DNA of 44,253 nt from Verrucomicrobiota bacterium (GTDB taxonomy: Bacteria > Verrucomicrobiota > Verrucomicrobiia > Opitutales > Opitutaceae), in the NCBI GenBank assembly GCA_023430565.1, contig JAEZAD010000056.1, positions 1 to 44,253 on the forward strand, given 5' to 3'. Below the pieces are notes generated by a model. The model did no database searches. It saw only the letters and a program-made list of their open reading frames with translations, and had not been told where the DNA came from. Position numbers and translations under genes: made by a program. Shown here one piece after another: positions 35,830 through 43,974 of this stretch. Each line of letters begins with the position of its first letter. Position 1 is the stretch's first letter.

Positions 35830-36810
35830 ATGCGCGAAATCCTTCGTTTTGAACCGGTTTACCAGGAGCGCGTGTGGGGCGGCCGGGTGCTCGAGTCCAT
35901 GTTTGGCCGCAAGCTGCCGGAGGGGAGTCCGATCGGCGAGAGTTGGGAGATCGTGGACCGGCCGGAGGCGCAATCGCTCGTGCGGGCGGGAAGCGTGAAG
36001 GGAAAGACGCTGCGCGAGGTGATCGCGCGGCACGGCGCGGACGTGATGGGGCCGAAGTGGGACCCGGCGCGGGCGTTTCCGATTCTCGTGAAGTGGCTGG
36101 ATTGTCGCGAGCGGTTGAGCCTGCAGGTGCATCCGCCGGCGGCGGTCGCGGGGGAGTTGAAGGGCGAGCCGAAGACGGAGAACTGGTATATCGCGCATTC
36201 GACGGCGGACGCGCATTTGTTGGTGGGGTTGAAGCGCGGGGTGACGCGGGAGCAGTTCGAGCGGGCGATGAAGGCGGCCACTCTCGAAGGGTGCATCCAT
36301 CATTTTCGAGTGGCGGCGGGGGATTCGATTCTGGTGCACAGCGGGCAGGTGCATGCGATCGATGCGGGGAATGTGATTCTCGAGATCCAGCAAAACTCGG
36401 ACACGACGTATCGCGTGTATGACTGGGGGCGGGTGGGGCTGGATGGGAAACCGCGTCAGCTGCACATCGACCAGTCGGTGCGCTCGATCGACTGGAACGA
36501 TTTCGAACCGGCGCCGGTGCGTGGTGCGCCGACGTCGGGCGTGATCGCGGATTGTGCGGAGTTTCGCATTCGCCGCGTGGTGCTCGGGGCGGGCGAGCGG
36601 GTGTCGATCGCGGCGGGCGAGCAGCCGCGATTGTTGAGCGTGGTGAGCGGTTCGGTGCGCGCGGGAGGCGGCGAAGGTGGCGCGGGAAGCCGGGCGCCGT
36701 TTGGACAGCCTCTCGGGCCGGGAGAAAACGTGCTGCTGCCCTTTGCGGGTGCGTTCACGTTCTCGGCGGGGAGCACCTCGATTTTGTTGGTGACGGAGAA
36801 TTTCGTGTGA
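35830..36810 (+). CDS. manA: Class I mannose-6-phosphate isomerase
   Basis: The enzyme interconverts mannose 6-phosphate and fructose 6-phosphate, feeding GDP-mannose synthesis or mannose use. The 326-residue protein has the cupin metal site RLSLQVHPP (about 96-104) and the following ENWY with its conserved Glu, the substrate helix DSILVHSGQVHAI (about 159-171) and EIQQNSDTTYRVYDWGR (178-194), all standard for the short bacterial type I enzyme. The ATG at 35830 gives MREILRFEPVYQERVWGG, the normal N-terminus; upstream codons are AT-rich and likely leader. It is divergent from ftsK and overlaps the next gene through GTGA. Confidence 0.93.
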   Translation: MREILRFEPVYQERVWGGRVLESMFGRKLPEGSPIGESWEIVDRPEAQSLVRAGSVKGKTLREVIARHGADVMGPKWDPARAFPILVKWLDCRERLSLQVHPPAAVAGELKGEPKTENWYIAHSTADAHLLVGLKRGVTREQFERAMKAATLEGCIHHFRVAAGDSILVHSGQVHAIDAGNVILEIQQNSDTTYRVYDWGRVGLDGKPRQLHIDQSVRSIDWNDFEPAPVRGAPTSGVIADCAEFRIRRVVLGAGERVSIAAGEQPRLLSVVSGSVRAGGGEGGAGSRAPFGQPLGPGENVLLPFAGAFTFSAGSTSILLVTENFV

Positions 36811-37619
36811 GCGGATGGGGGAGCAGGCCCGGGCACTCGCTCGCGGTGGGTGCCGCGAGGAAGGGGGGCGTGCTGTTCAAGCTGCTCGTGTTTTTGGTGG
36901 TGGTGGCGGCGATCGGCGCGCTCGCGTGGATGGTGCTGCTGCCGTCCGTGTTTACGAAGCGGATACGCGCGATGACGGGGTTCGATGCGTCGGTCGAGAG
37001 CCTCGTGGTGAACCCGTTGAGCGGGGAGGTGCGGGTGCGCGGTTTCGTGTTGGAGAATCCGCCGACGTTTCCGCTGAGCGAGTTTCTGGAGTTGCGGGAG
37101 TTTCGGGCGAAGGCGCGGACGCGAACGCTGTTTTCCGAGCAGCTGGTGATCGATTCGATGGTGATCGATCTGCCGCGCGTGACGCTGGTGAAGCGCGATG
37201 ACGGGACGACGAATGCGCAGGCATTCGAGAAGAATTTGAAAGAGGCGCGTGAGCGCGAGCCGCGTCCGCCCTCGTCGAAGCCGGCGCGGACCTATCTGGT
37301 GCGGGAGCTGCGGTTGCGGGTGGACGAGCTGGTGGTGGCGGACCACAGCGGGCGGCGGCCGTCGGTGCGGACATTCACGTTGGGGATTGCGCAGGATTAC
37401 CGGGATGTGACGTCGCTGGAGCAATTGCTGACGCCGGCGGCGTTGCGGCCGCTGGCGCCGGTCGCGGTGGCGGTGAGTGGATTTGTGCCAGGGGATTTGG
37501 GGGTGGCGATCGAGGAGGCGGCGCGTTCGGGGGCGGACACGTTGAAGGAGGCGGGACGGAAAACGACGGAGGCGGTGCGCGGGATTTTCGACGCGCTTGA
37601 AGAAAGCCGAAAGCCATAG
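36807..37619 (+). CDS. AsmA-like membrane-anchored protein, hypothetical
   Basis: The 270-residue protein has one N-terminal membrane helix (VLFKLLVFLVVVAAIGALAWMVLLP) and then a beta-rich region FDASVESLVVNPLSGEVRVRGFVLENPPTF...LELREFRAKARTRTLFSEQLVIDSMVIDLPRVTL that resembles the AsmA/YhdP-type repeat unit found at the start of lipid-transport bridge proteins. It is far shorter than those. The C-terminal part is helical (GVAIEEAARSGADTLKEAGRKTTEAVRGIF). The GTG at 36807 overlaps the manA stop, so it is coupled to it; grpE follows 18 bases later. The family call is tentative. Confidence 0.7.
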   Translation: MSGWGSRPGHSLAVGAARKGGVLFKLLVFLVVVAAIGALAWMVLLPSVFTKRIRAMTGFDASVESLVVNPLSGEVRVRGFVLENPPTFPLSEFLELREFRAKARTRTLFSEQLVIDSMVIDLPRVTLVKRDDGTTNAQAFEKNLKEAREREPRPPSSKPARTYLVRELRLRVDELVVADHSGRRPSVRTFTLGIAQDYRDVTSLEQLLTPAALRPLAPVAVAVSGFVPGDLGVAIEEAARSGADTLKEAGRKTTEAVRGIFDALEESRKP

Positions 37620-37637
37620 TTTAATGGCCGCTTCCCT

Positions 37638-38216
37638 ATGTCTGCTGATTCCACTGATACCGTAAACACGAGCCAACCCAATGTCGCCGAGGCGAAGGAT
37701 GCCGCTGCGCCGGCGCCTGAAACCGCAGCCACGCCGGCCGCCGATGTGTTGGCGACGGCGAAAAAAGAGGCGGCGGACAACTATGATCGTTATCTGCGCG
37801 CGGTTGCGGATCTGGAGAATTTCCGTCGTCGCACGGTGCGCGAAAAGGACGAACTGCGGCAGTTTGCGGCCTCCGGTGTGCTCGAGGATTTGCTGCCGGT
37901 GATGGACAATCTCGGTCTGGCGATCAACGCGGCGAAGCAGCCGAACGCGGACGTGAAGAGCCTGACGGGCGGGGTCGAGATGGTGTTGACGCAGTTGAAA
38001 TCGGCCCTGACGAGCCATGGATTGAAGGAGATCAATCCGGCGGGGCAGACGTTCGATGCGAACCAGCACGAGGCGATTTCGGCGCAGCCGAATGCAGAGG
38101 TGCCGGAAGGCAATGTCGTGACGGTCGTGCGGACGGGGTATTCGTTGAACGGACGCTTGCTGCGGCCGGCATCGGTGGTCGTGTCGAGCGGCGCGCCGAA
38201 GGAGGAAAAATCTTAA
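37638..38216 (+). CDS. grpE: GrpE nucleotide exchange factor of DnaK
   Basis: GrpE releases ADP from DnaK. The 192-residue protein has an acidic, alanine-rich N-terminal tail (1-35), the long dimer helix with NYDRYLRAVADLENFRRRTVREKDELRQFA (about 48-77), then LEDLLPVMDNLGLAI and the beta domain with NPAGQTFDANQHEAISAQP...EGNVVTVVRTGYSLNGRLLRPASVVVS, the family signature. Complete. It is followed by dnaJ after 61 bases; dnaK is not in this window and no CIRCE (HrcA) box is visible upstream. Confidence 0.96.
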   Translation: MSADSTDTVNTSQPNVAEAKDAAAPAPETAATPAADVLATAKKEAADNYDRYLRAVADLENFRRRTVREKDELRQFAASGVLEDLLPVMDNLGLAINAAKQPNADVKSLTGGVEMVLTQLKSALTSHGLKEINPAGQTFDANQHEAISAQPNAEVPEGNVVTVVRTGYSLNGRLLRPASVVVSSGAPKEEKS

Positions 38217-38223
38217 CCTAAAC

Positions 38224-38266
38224 GCACGCCGCGAGCGTGCCGGTCGCGCGATTTATCGGCGCGACC
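38224..38266 (+). other. Two tandem hairpins in the grpE-dnaJ spacer
   Basis: GCACGC/GCGTGC (38224-38229 and 38235-38240) around CGCGA and GGTCGCGC/GCGCGACC (38242-38249 and 38259-38266) around GATTTATCG are perfect stems, one base apart, filling nearly all of the 61-base spacer. There is no T-run, so they are not classical terminators; an RNA processing or translational control element before dnaJ is possible. Confidence 0.6.
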
Positions 38267-38277
38267 ATCATCCAGCC

Positions 38278-39429
38278 ATGGCCAAGGAAGATTACTACGA
38301 ATTGCTCGGCGTGCAGAAAGGCGCGTCGGAGGAAGAACTGAAGAAAGCCTATCGCAAGAAGGCCGTGCAGTATCATCCGGACAAGAATCCCGGCAACAAG
38401 CAGGCGGAGGAGATGTTCAAGAAGATCTCCCACGCTTACGAGGTGTTGAAGGATCCGGAGAAGCGGGCGGCGTATGACCGTTACGGGCATGCGGCGTTCG
38501 AAGGCATGGGGGCGGGGGCGCCGCGCGGCGCCGGGGGAATGGGCGGCGGGTTTCACGATCCGTTCGATATTTTCCGCGAAGTGTTCGGCCAGCAGGGCGG
38601 GATGGGCGGCGGCGGGATATTCGAGGAAATGTTCGGCGGCGGGCGTTCGGGTGGCGGGCAGGACGGCGCGGACCTGCGCTACGACCTGGAGATCACGCTG
38701 GAGGATGCGGCGCGCGGAGCGGAGCGGGAGATTTCGTTTCGCAAGCACGTGACGTGCGAACGTTGCGATGGATCGGGCGCAGAGCCGGGCTCGAAGCGCG
38801 TGACATGTCCGACCTGTCGTGGCGCCGGCCAGGTGCGGCGCTCGGGTGGCATCATCACGTTTACGCAGACGTGTCCGACCTGCGGTGGCAGCGGCTCGAA
38901 AATCGAGAAACCGTGCTCGGCGTGTCAGGGTGAAGGCCGGGTGTTGAAGACGACGAAGTTGAACGTGCGGATCCCGCCGGGCGTGGACAATGGTTCGCGG
39001 CTGCGGTCGTCGGGCAACGGTGAGGCGGGCGTCGGAGGAGGCGCGACGGGCGACCTCTACATCGTGATTTCGGTGAAAGAGCACGAGCTGTTCGAGCGGC
39101 AGGGCGACGACCTGTTTTGCGAGATTCCGATCAAGTTCACGCTGGCGACGCTCGGCGGGACGATCGAGGTGCCGACCTTGTTCGGAAAGGCTTCGCTGAA
39201 AATTCCGGTGGGCACGCAGAGCGGAACGACGTTTCGGTTGCGCGACAAAGGCATGCCCTCGCTCCGCGGCGGCCGGCAGGGCGATCAGCTGGTGCGCGTG
39301 CATGTGGAAGTGCCGCAGTCGCTCACGCCGGAGCAGCGGAAGATCCTGGAGGATTTTGCGCGCGTGAGTGGCGACGCGAACGAGCCGACATCGAAAAGCT
39401 TTTTCGAAAAAGCGAAGAAGTTCTTCTGA
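38278..39429 (+). CDS. dnaJ: Chaperone DnaJ
   Basis: DnaJ delivers unfolded proteins to DnaK and stimulates its ATPase. The 383-residue protein has the J domain (1-70) with the HPD tripeptide in YHPDKNPGN, a Gly/Phe-rich linker (about 77-125), four CxxCxGxG zinc motifs (CERCDGSG, CPTCRGAG, CPTCGGSG, CSACQGEG) and the C-terminal substrate domains (GDLYIVISVKEHELFERQGDDL, VPTLFGKASLKIPVGTQSGTTFRLRDKGMP). Full length and intact. It follows grpE on the same strand. Confidence 0.97.
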   Translation: MAKEDYYELLGVQKGASEEELKKAYRKKAVQYHPDKNPGNKQAEEMFKKISHAYEVLKDPEKRAAYDRYGHAAFEGMGAGAPRGAGGMGGGFHDPFDIFREVFGQQGGMGGGGIFEEMFGGGRSGGGQDGADLRYDLEITLEDAARGAEREISFRKHVTCERCDGSGAEPGSKRVTCPTCRGAGQVRRSGGIITFTQTCPTCGGSGSKIEKPCSACQGEGRVLKTTKLNVRIPPGVDNGSRLRSSGNGEAGVGGGATGDLYIVISVKEHELFERQGDDLFCEIPIKFTLATLGGTIEVPTLFGKASLKIPVGTQSGTTFRLRDKGMPSLRGGRQGDQLVRVHVEVPQSLTPEQRKILEDFARVSGDANEPTSKSFFEKAKKFF

Positions 39430-39595
39430 GAAGCGGGAAAGCGCGGCGGGCGGAAAAGCGAGCCGCTCGCCGCGCGGGAGCGAATGAGGATCGAGTGGGT
39501 GACGTCATGGCGCGGCGAGCGCGGGCTGTTGCCTGCGGTGGATGAGACGCAGTCTGGCATCGCCTTGCGCGGCGGAGGTCTCGAAGAATACGGCG

Positions 39596-40192
39596 ATGAT
39601 GCGTGTGGTGATACTTGGTTCGGGGCGAGGCTCGAATGCGGAAGCGATTCTCGAGGCGCAGAAAGCGGGTCAGCTCGGCGAGGCGCGCGTCGTGCAGTTG
39701 TTTTCCGACAAGGCGGACGCGGGGATATTGGCGCTGGGACCGCGCTACGAGGTGCCGGCGGCGTATTTGGACGCGGGGCCGTTCAGGACGAAGTTGGAGG
39801 GCGAGGGAGAAGAGCGATACGTGCAGGCGATCGAGGCGTGCGCGCCGGAGTTGGTGGTGCTGGCGGGGTTCATGCGGGTGTTGAAGCAGGGGTTTTTGCA
39901 GGCGTTCGAGGGACGGATCATCAATTTACATCCGAGCTTGTTGCCCAGTTTTCCGGGGCTCGATGGGATCGGGCAGGCATGGCGGCGCGGCGTGAAAGTG
40001 ACGGGGTGCACGGTCCACTCCGTGACACGCGAGGTCGATGGCGGGCCGATTCTCGATCAGATGGCGGTGCGTGTCGAAGAAACGGATACTCTGGAGACGC
40101 TTACAGTGAAGGTGCACGCGGCGGAGCATCAATTGCTGCCGGCGGTGATCGCGCGACTGAGCATGAAGATGAAGAAAGGCGGTGGACGATGA
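39596..40192 (+). CDS. purN: Phosphoribosylglycinamide formyltransferase
   Basis: PurN transfers a formyl group from 10-formyl-tetrahydrofolate to GAR in purine synthesis. The 198-residue protein has the GSGRGSNAEAI phosphate loop near the start, the catalytic Asn-His pair in INLHPSLLPSFPG and the Asp in TREVDGGPILDQ with the preceding TGCTVHSV. The doubled ATG at 39596/39599 was chosen as start because the conserved first strand RVVILGSG begins there; the frame opens 18 codons further up without homology. It is slightly shorter than the usual ~210. Its stop overlaps the prmA start (ATGA). Confidence 0.93.
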   Translation: MMRVVILGSGRGSNAEAILEAQKAGQLGEARVVQLFSDKADAGILALGPRYEVPAAYLDAGPFRTKLEGEGEERYVQAIEACAPELVVLAGFMRVLKQGFLQAFEGRIINLHPSLLPSFPGLDGIGQAWRRGVKVTGCTVHSVTREVDGGPILDQMAVRVEETDTLETLTVKVHAAEHQLLPAVIARLSMKMKKGGGR

Positions 40193-41070
40193 AGCTGATC
40201 GAAGCGCGGATTGAGATCTCACCATCGGCAAGCGGAGCGGCGGATGAGGTGTTGATGGAGAAGCAGGACGAGGCGTGGAGCGTGGTGGAGGATGTCGTAG
40301 TGCAACGGGCGTGGCTCGTGGGAACGTTTGCGACGGAGCGCGAGGCGATGGAGCGATGGAAGGAGTTGAATGCGCTGTTGCCGGCGGAGGCGCGGGGCGA
40401 GCTGGTGTTGAGGGAACTGCAGGAGGCGGACTGGCGCGACAGCTACAAGGCGCATTTCCGGGCGTGGCAATTTGGGCGGCTGCATTGGGTGCCGGTCTGG
40501 GAGCGCGAGACGTTTCGCGTGCCGGAGGGCGACGAGGTGTTGTGGCTGGATCCCGGGCTGGCATTTGGCACGGGGAATCATGAAACAACGCGTTTGTGCG
40601 TGGAGCGCCTGGTCGAATGGGCGGCGGCGCACGGGGTGAAGGGAAAAGTGATCGATGCCGGTTGCGGCTCGGGGATTTTGGCGTTGTCGGCTTCGAAGCT
40701 GGGATTTCGCGACGTGAGCGGTTTCGACAACGATCCGGAGGCGGTGCGGGTGAGCGAAGAGAATGCGGCCTTGAACGGACTGACGTCGCGCGTGCGTTTC
40801 CTTGTGGGGGATTTGCGCAGCGGGTTTCAGGGCGGGCCGGCGGAGCTGGTGATGGCGAATATCCTGGCGAATGTGCTGATGGCGTTTCGAAAAGAGCTGA
40901 CGGCGGCGGTGGCGCCGGGCGGGACGTTGATTTTGAGCGGCATCCTGGCGGCGGAGAGCGCGCAGGTGCGGGCGGCGTTTAGCGAGATTGCGCCGGGCTG
41001 GGCGGTGAATTCGCGCACGATGGGTGAGTGGAGCGACGTCGTGCTGACCCGGCCCACAGGAGCGGATTGA
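40189..41070 (+). CDS. prmA: Ribosomal protein L11 methyltransferase
   Basis: PrmA methylates lysines and the N-terminus of ribosomal protein L11 using S-adenosylmethionine. The 293-residue protein has a small N-terminal substrate-recognition domain (1-100) and a methyltransferase domain with LDPGLAFGTGNHETTRLCVERL (about 123-144), the SAM loop VIDAGCGSGILALSASKLG (about 158-176), and motif IV region VMANILANVLMAF. The ATG at 40189 overlaps the purN stop by four bases, so both are translated from one message. Confidence 0.93.
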   Translation: MKLIEARIEISPSASGAADEVLMEKQDEAWSVVEDVVVQRAWLVGTFATEREAMERWKELNALLPAEARGELVLRELQEADWRDSYKAHFRAWQFGRLHWVPVWERETFRVPEGDEVLWLDPGLAFGTGNHETTRLCVERLVEWAAAHGVKGKVIDAGCGSGILALSASKLGFRDVSGFDNDPEAVRVSEENAALNGLTSRVRFLVGDLRSGFQGGPAELVMANILANVLMAFRKELTAAVAPGGTLILSGILAAESAQVRAAFSEIAPGWAVNSRTMGEWSDVVLTRPTGAD

Positions 41071-41201
41071 GAGAAGCGAGCGCCGGCATCCCGCCTGGAT
41101 GGCGTCCGCCGTGGGAGGTCTGAGGCGGAGTTCGCGGGCGGGCGCTGGTGTGAGAGCCACCGCAGTTGCGCTCGCCGGGGGCGATCGAGGAGCGACGGAA
41201 A

Positions 41202-41233
41202 GCAGCGAGCAACGAGCGTGATTCGCTCGCTGC
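41202..41233. terminator. Hairpin in the convergent prmA/accC gap
   Basis: GCAGCGAGC (41202-41210) and GCTCGCTGC (41225-41233) form a nine-pair stem between the ends of two convergent genes, with a second small stem CGAGCG/CGCTCG possible inside. No T-run on either side, so termination is only suggested by position. Confidence 0.35.
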
Positions 41234-41238
41234 ATCGA

Positions 41239-42603
41239 TTACGAGAACAAGTCGGGAGGCGTGCGTCCCATGAACTCTTCCATGTAGGCGGTCGTCGCTT
41301 TGCCTTCGATGAAGATGGGATCGGCCATGATGGCTTTGTGCAGTGGGATGGTGGTCTTGATCCCGCGGATGAGATACTCGCTTAGGGCTCGATAGGCCCG
41401 CTCGAGGGCGATTTTCCGCGTGCTGCCGAAGCAGATCAGTTTCCCGATCATGGAGTCGTAGTAGGGCGGAATGGTGTAGCCGCTGTAGACGTGAGAATCG
41501 ACGCGGACGCCGTGCCCGCCGGGAGCGTAGTAGAGGCCGATCGTGCCGGGGGAGGGCGCGAAATTACGCGCGGGATCCTCGGCGTTGATGCGGCACTCGA
41601 TCGCGTGGCGGTCGAAAGTGATATCGCCCTGGTCGAAATCGAGCTTCTCACCGTTGGCCACGCGAATCTGCTGCTTGATCAGGTCGATTCCAGTAACCTC
41701 TTCGGTCACAGGGTGTTCGACTTGGATACGGGTGTTCATCTCGATGAAGTAATAGTTTCCCTTCGCATCGACGAGGAACTCGATGGTGCCGGCGTTCTCG
41801 TATTCGGCGGCTTCGGCGGCGCGGACGGCGGCCTTGCCCATTTTTTTGCGCAGGTCGGCCGTGAGAAATGGCGACGGAGCTTCTTCGATGAGCTTCTGGT
41901 GGCGACGTTGGACCGAGCAGTCGCGTTCTCCCAGGTGAAGCACTTTTCCGTGGGAGTCGGCCAGGACCTGGAATTCGATGTGACGGGGGCGTTCGATGTA
42001 TTTCTCGACGTAAACGGCGCCGTTGCCGAAGGCTTTCTCGGCTTCGTTGCGGGCCACGTGGAATTCCTTGGCGAAGGAGACGTCGTTGTGGGCGATGCGC
42101 ATGCCGCGCCCGCCGCCGCCGGCGACGGCTTTGATGATGACAGGATAGCCGATTTTGCGGGCGACTTTCACGGCTTCGGCCTCGGACTGAACGGGGCCGT
42201 CGGAACCTGGAACGATCGGAACGCCGGCTTTCTTGACCGTCTCCTTAGCGATGGATTTGTCGCCCATCATTTTGATGGACTTAGACTTGGGACCGATGAA
42301 TTTGATATTACAGGATTCGCATTGTTCGGCGAACTTCGCGTTCTCGGAGAGAAATCCGTAGCCGGGATGGATCGCGTCCACGTCCGCGATTTCCGCGGCG
42401 CTGATGATGCGGTCGGCGCGCAGGTAGCTGTCGGCGCTTTTGGCGCTGCCGATACAGATGGCTTCATCGGCGAGCTGCACGTGCAGCGACTGGACGTCCG
42501 CTTCGGAGTAGACGGCGAGGGTTTTGATGCCGAGTTCGCGACAAGCGCGAACGATGCGAAGAGCGATTTCACCGCGATTCGCGATGAGGATTTTTTGGAT
42601 CAT
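41239..42603 (-). CDS. accC: Acetyl-CoA carboxylase, biotin carboxylase subunit
   Basis: AccC carboxylates the biotin on AccB with ATP and bicarbonate, the first step of fatty acid synthesis. The 454-residue protein shows the N-terminal KILIANRGEIALRIVRACRELGI, the ATP-grasp glycine loop AGGGGRGMRI, the KYIERPRHIEFQVLAD and GERDCSVQRRHQKLIEEAPSP blocks, EMNTRIQVEHPVTEEVTGIDL and the C-terminal AEDPARNFAPSPGTI. Complete and of standard length. It follows accB by 82 bases on the same strand. Confidence 0.97.
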   Translation of the reverse strand: MIQKILIANRGEIALRIVRACRELGIKTLAVYSEADVQSLHVQLADEAICIGSAKSADSYLRADRIISAAEIADVDAIHPGYGFLSENAKFAEQCESCNIKFIGPKSKSIKMMGDKSIAKETVKKAGVPIVPGSDGPVQSEAEAVKVARKIGYPVIIKAVAGGGGRGMRIAHNDVSFAKEFHVARNEAEKAFGNGAVYVEKYIERPRHIEFQVLADSHGKVLHLGERDCSVQRRHQKLIEEAPSPFLTADLRKKMGKAAVRAAEAAEYENAGTIEFLVDAKGNYYFIEMNTRIQVEHPVTEEVTGIDLIKQQIRVANGEKLDFDQGDITFDRHAIECRINAEDPARNFAPSPGTIGLYYAPGGHGVRVDSHVYSGYTIPPYYDSMIGKLICFGSTRKIALERAYRALSEYLIRGIKTTIPLHKAIMADPIFIEGKATTAYMEEFMGRTPPDLFS

Positions 42604-42685
42604 CGAAAAAAACGAACGGAAGTTGCCGGTCTGCGAGAGGCGCGGACGCGGCCACAGGGCGGGGCGGGCGGCGGCGGGAGGGCCG

Positions 42686-43174
42686 TCACTCTTGCTTCAA
42701 CTTGAACAGGCGCTGGCCGTATTCGACAGGCTGGCCGTTTTCGACGAGGATTTCGAGGATCGTGCCCTTGGTCTCGGCCTGAATCTCGTTCATGATCTTC
42801 ATCGCTTCGATGATGCAGACGGGGGTGTTCTCAACGACTTTGGTGCCAACCGAGGCGAAAGCTTTACTTTCGGGGGAGGGGGCCAAGTAGAAAGTTCCGA
42901 CCATCGGAGACTTGATGTAGTTGATCCCGGCTTCTTCTGCATTTGGGGGCAATGGACTGGGGGCGGAGCCGGCCGTGGTTGCGGCGGCGAAGGGCGGGGT
43001 GGAGGTTTCGGCGACCCCGAACGGAGGATTCGAGCCCCGCGCCGGAGCGCTGGCGGGCAAGCCGTTGAGGTCACGCTTAATCTTTAACTTGAAGCCCTCC
43101 TCTTCCACTTCGAATTCGCTCAGTTCCGAGCGCTTCATGAGGTCAATGAGCTGTTTGATCTGTTTGAGATCCAA
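42686..43174 (-). CDS. accB: Acetyl-CoA carboxylase, biotin carboxyl carrier protein
   Basis: AccB carries biotin between the two catalytic units of acetyl-CoA carboxylase. The 162-residue protein has the usual N-terminal helix region (LKQIKQLIDLMKRSELSEFEVEEEGFKLKIKR), a proline/alanine-rich linker (about 38-78) and the biotinyl domain with the family thumb (SPMVGTFYLAPSPESKAFASVG) and the biotinylated lysine in EAMKIMNEI (Lys124). First gene of the accBC pair. Confidence 0.96.
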   Translation of the reverse strand: MDLKQIKQLIDLMKRSELSEFEVEEEGFKLKIKRDLNGLPASAPARGSNPPFGVAETSTPPFAAATTAGSAPSPLPPNAEEAGINYIKSPMVGTFYLAPSPESKAFASVGTKVVENTPVCIIEAMKIMNEIQAETKGTILEILVENGQPVEYGQRLFKLKQE

Positions 43175-43197
43175 GAGAAGCCTTTGTTTGGTTTAGG

Positions 43198-43800
43198 ACT
43201 GTGCGTTAGTTGGAAAATCCAGCCGGGCGTTCAAAAGAATAATGGACGCTGAATCAATGGCCGAGTTGGGGGCGGGAGACGCAAAGGGGTTGATCGTCCG
43301 AGCTAAAGAGCAGGCGGGGCGCTGAAAATCGAGCACGGACGATGTGTGGCTGCCTAAAGGAGCTGCCCGCAGCGCGGATTTTGGCAGTTGAGGAGGCGCG
43401 GACAACTGAGAAAGCCAGGATGGCAGCGAGCTCGATCACGCAACGCGAACGACGCAGCCCTCGTGCCGTGCGCCGAGGGCGCCGAATCCGAAACGCGCGG
43501 GCGATGTAATTGAGGAACGGATACGCAGGAGCGCGCAGTTTCTCTTGGCCTCGGAACCGCGCACCTCGGCCTAGAATTCGAGGGCCAGAAAAACTTTGGT
43601 GCAGGGCAACCTGCTCAGGGATAATCTGTTGTGCTGGATGTGGGCGGCTGAAGAAAAAACTTCTTGTCTCGGCCCACCCATCTTGCATGTTCCGCGTCCC
43701 TTCGATTGCGGCGCCTCCAAAAAAGGTGCGGCGATGGAAGGGGTCGAGTGGTTCTTTTTGATGCAGCGCCGGGAAAATTTTCCGAAGAAATTTCGAGAAA
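43198..43800. other. Gene-free stretch between accB and the rRNA leader
   Basis: About 600 bases with no convincing coding region on either strand. The longest frame (43254-43688, minus) gives arginine- and proline-rich sequence with no domain, and the frames on the plus strand look the same. GC content falls toward the rRNA promoter. The accB promoter must lie in the first part; I cannot identify it securely. Confidence 0.6.
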
Positions 43801-43804
43801 GTTG

Positions 43805-43833
43805 TTGACGGTGGTGCCGTGAAATTGTCTGCT
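43805..43833 (+). promoter_or_regulatory. Probable rRNA operon promoter
   Basis: TTGACG at 43805-43810 is a good -35 box. Spaced by 17 bases is TCTGCT (43828-43833), a weak -10. The A/T-rich bases before it (GGGAAAATTTTCC and AAGAAATTTCGAG) would suit an UP element. About 140 bases before the mature 16S start. Confidence 0.5.
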
Positions 43834-43854
43834 CAACCTCCTTTCTCTACGAAA

Positions 43855-43867
43855 GGCTCTTTGAAAT
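43855..43867 (+). promoter_or_regulatory. boxA-like rRNA antitermination site
   Basis: GGCTCTTTGAAAT resembles the boxA consensus (TGCTCTTTAACA) that loads the NusB-NusE antitermination complex on rRNA leaders. It stands between the promoter and the 16S gene as expected. Confidence 0.6.
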
Positions 43868-43880
43868 TTATTTTGTGCGA

Positions 43881-43901
43881 TTGATTGGGACCCCCAATCA
43901 A
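43881..43901 (+). other. Leader hairpin of the rRNA operon (nine-pair stem)
   Basis: TTGATTGGG (43881-43889) and CCCAATCAA (43893-43901) form a perfect stem with a three-base loop, 13 bases after the boxA-like site. Possible boxB-type or processing element. Confidence 0.7.
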
Positions 43902-43913
43902 CAATTCAAAAAA

Positions 43914-43937
43914 GATATCGGTCTTCGGATCGATATT
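43914..43937 (+). other. UUCG-tetraloop hairpin in the 16S leader
   Basis: GATATCGGTC and GATCGATATT close a C(UUCG)G tetraloop (43923-43928) with nine to ten pairs including G-U. A very stable hairpin just before the 16S gene; it may help folding or processing of the precursor. Confidence 0.7.
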
Positions 43938-43974
43938 GTTAGTAGTTCATGAATCACTAGGTTCATAACTCTTC

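Noticed and set aside
43254..43688. Minus-strand frame of 144 codons between accB and 16S rRNA
   Set aside because: Arg/Pro/Ser-rich with no domain, no ribosome site and no membrane or secretion pattern; treated as non-coding.
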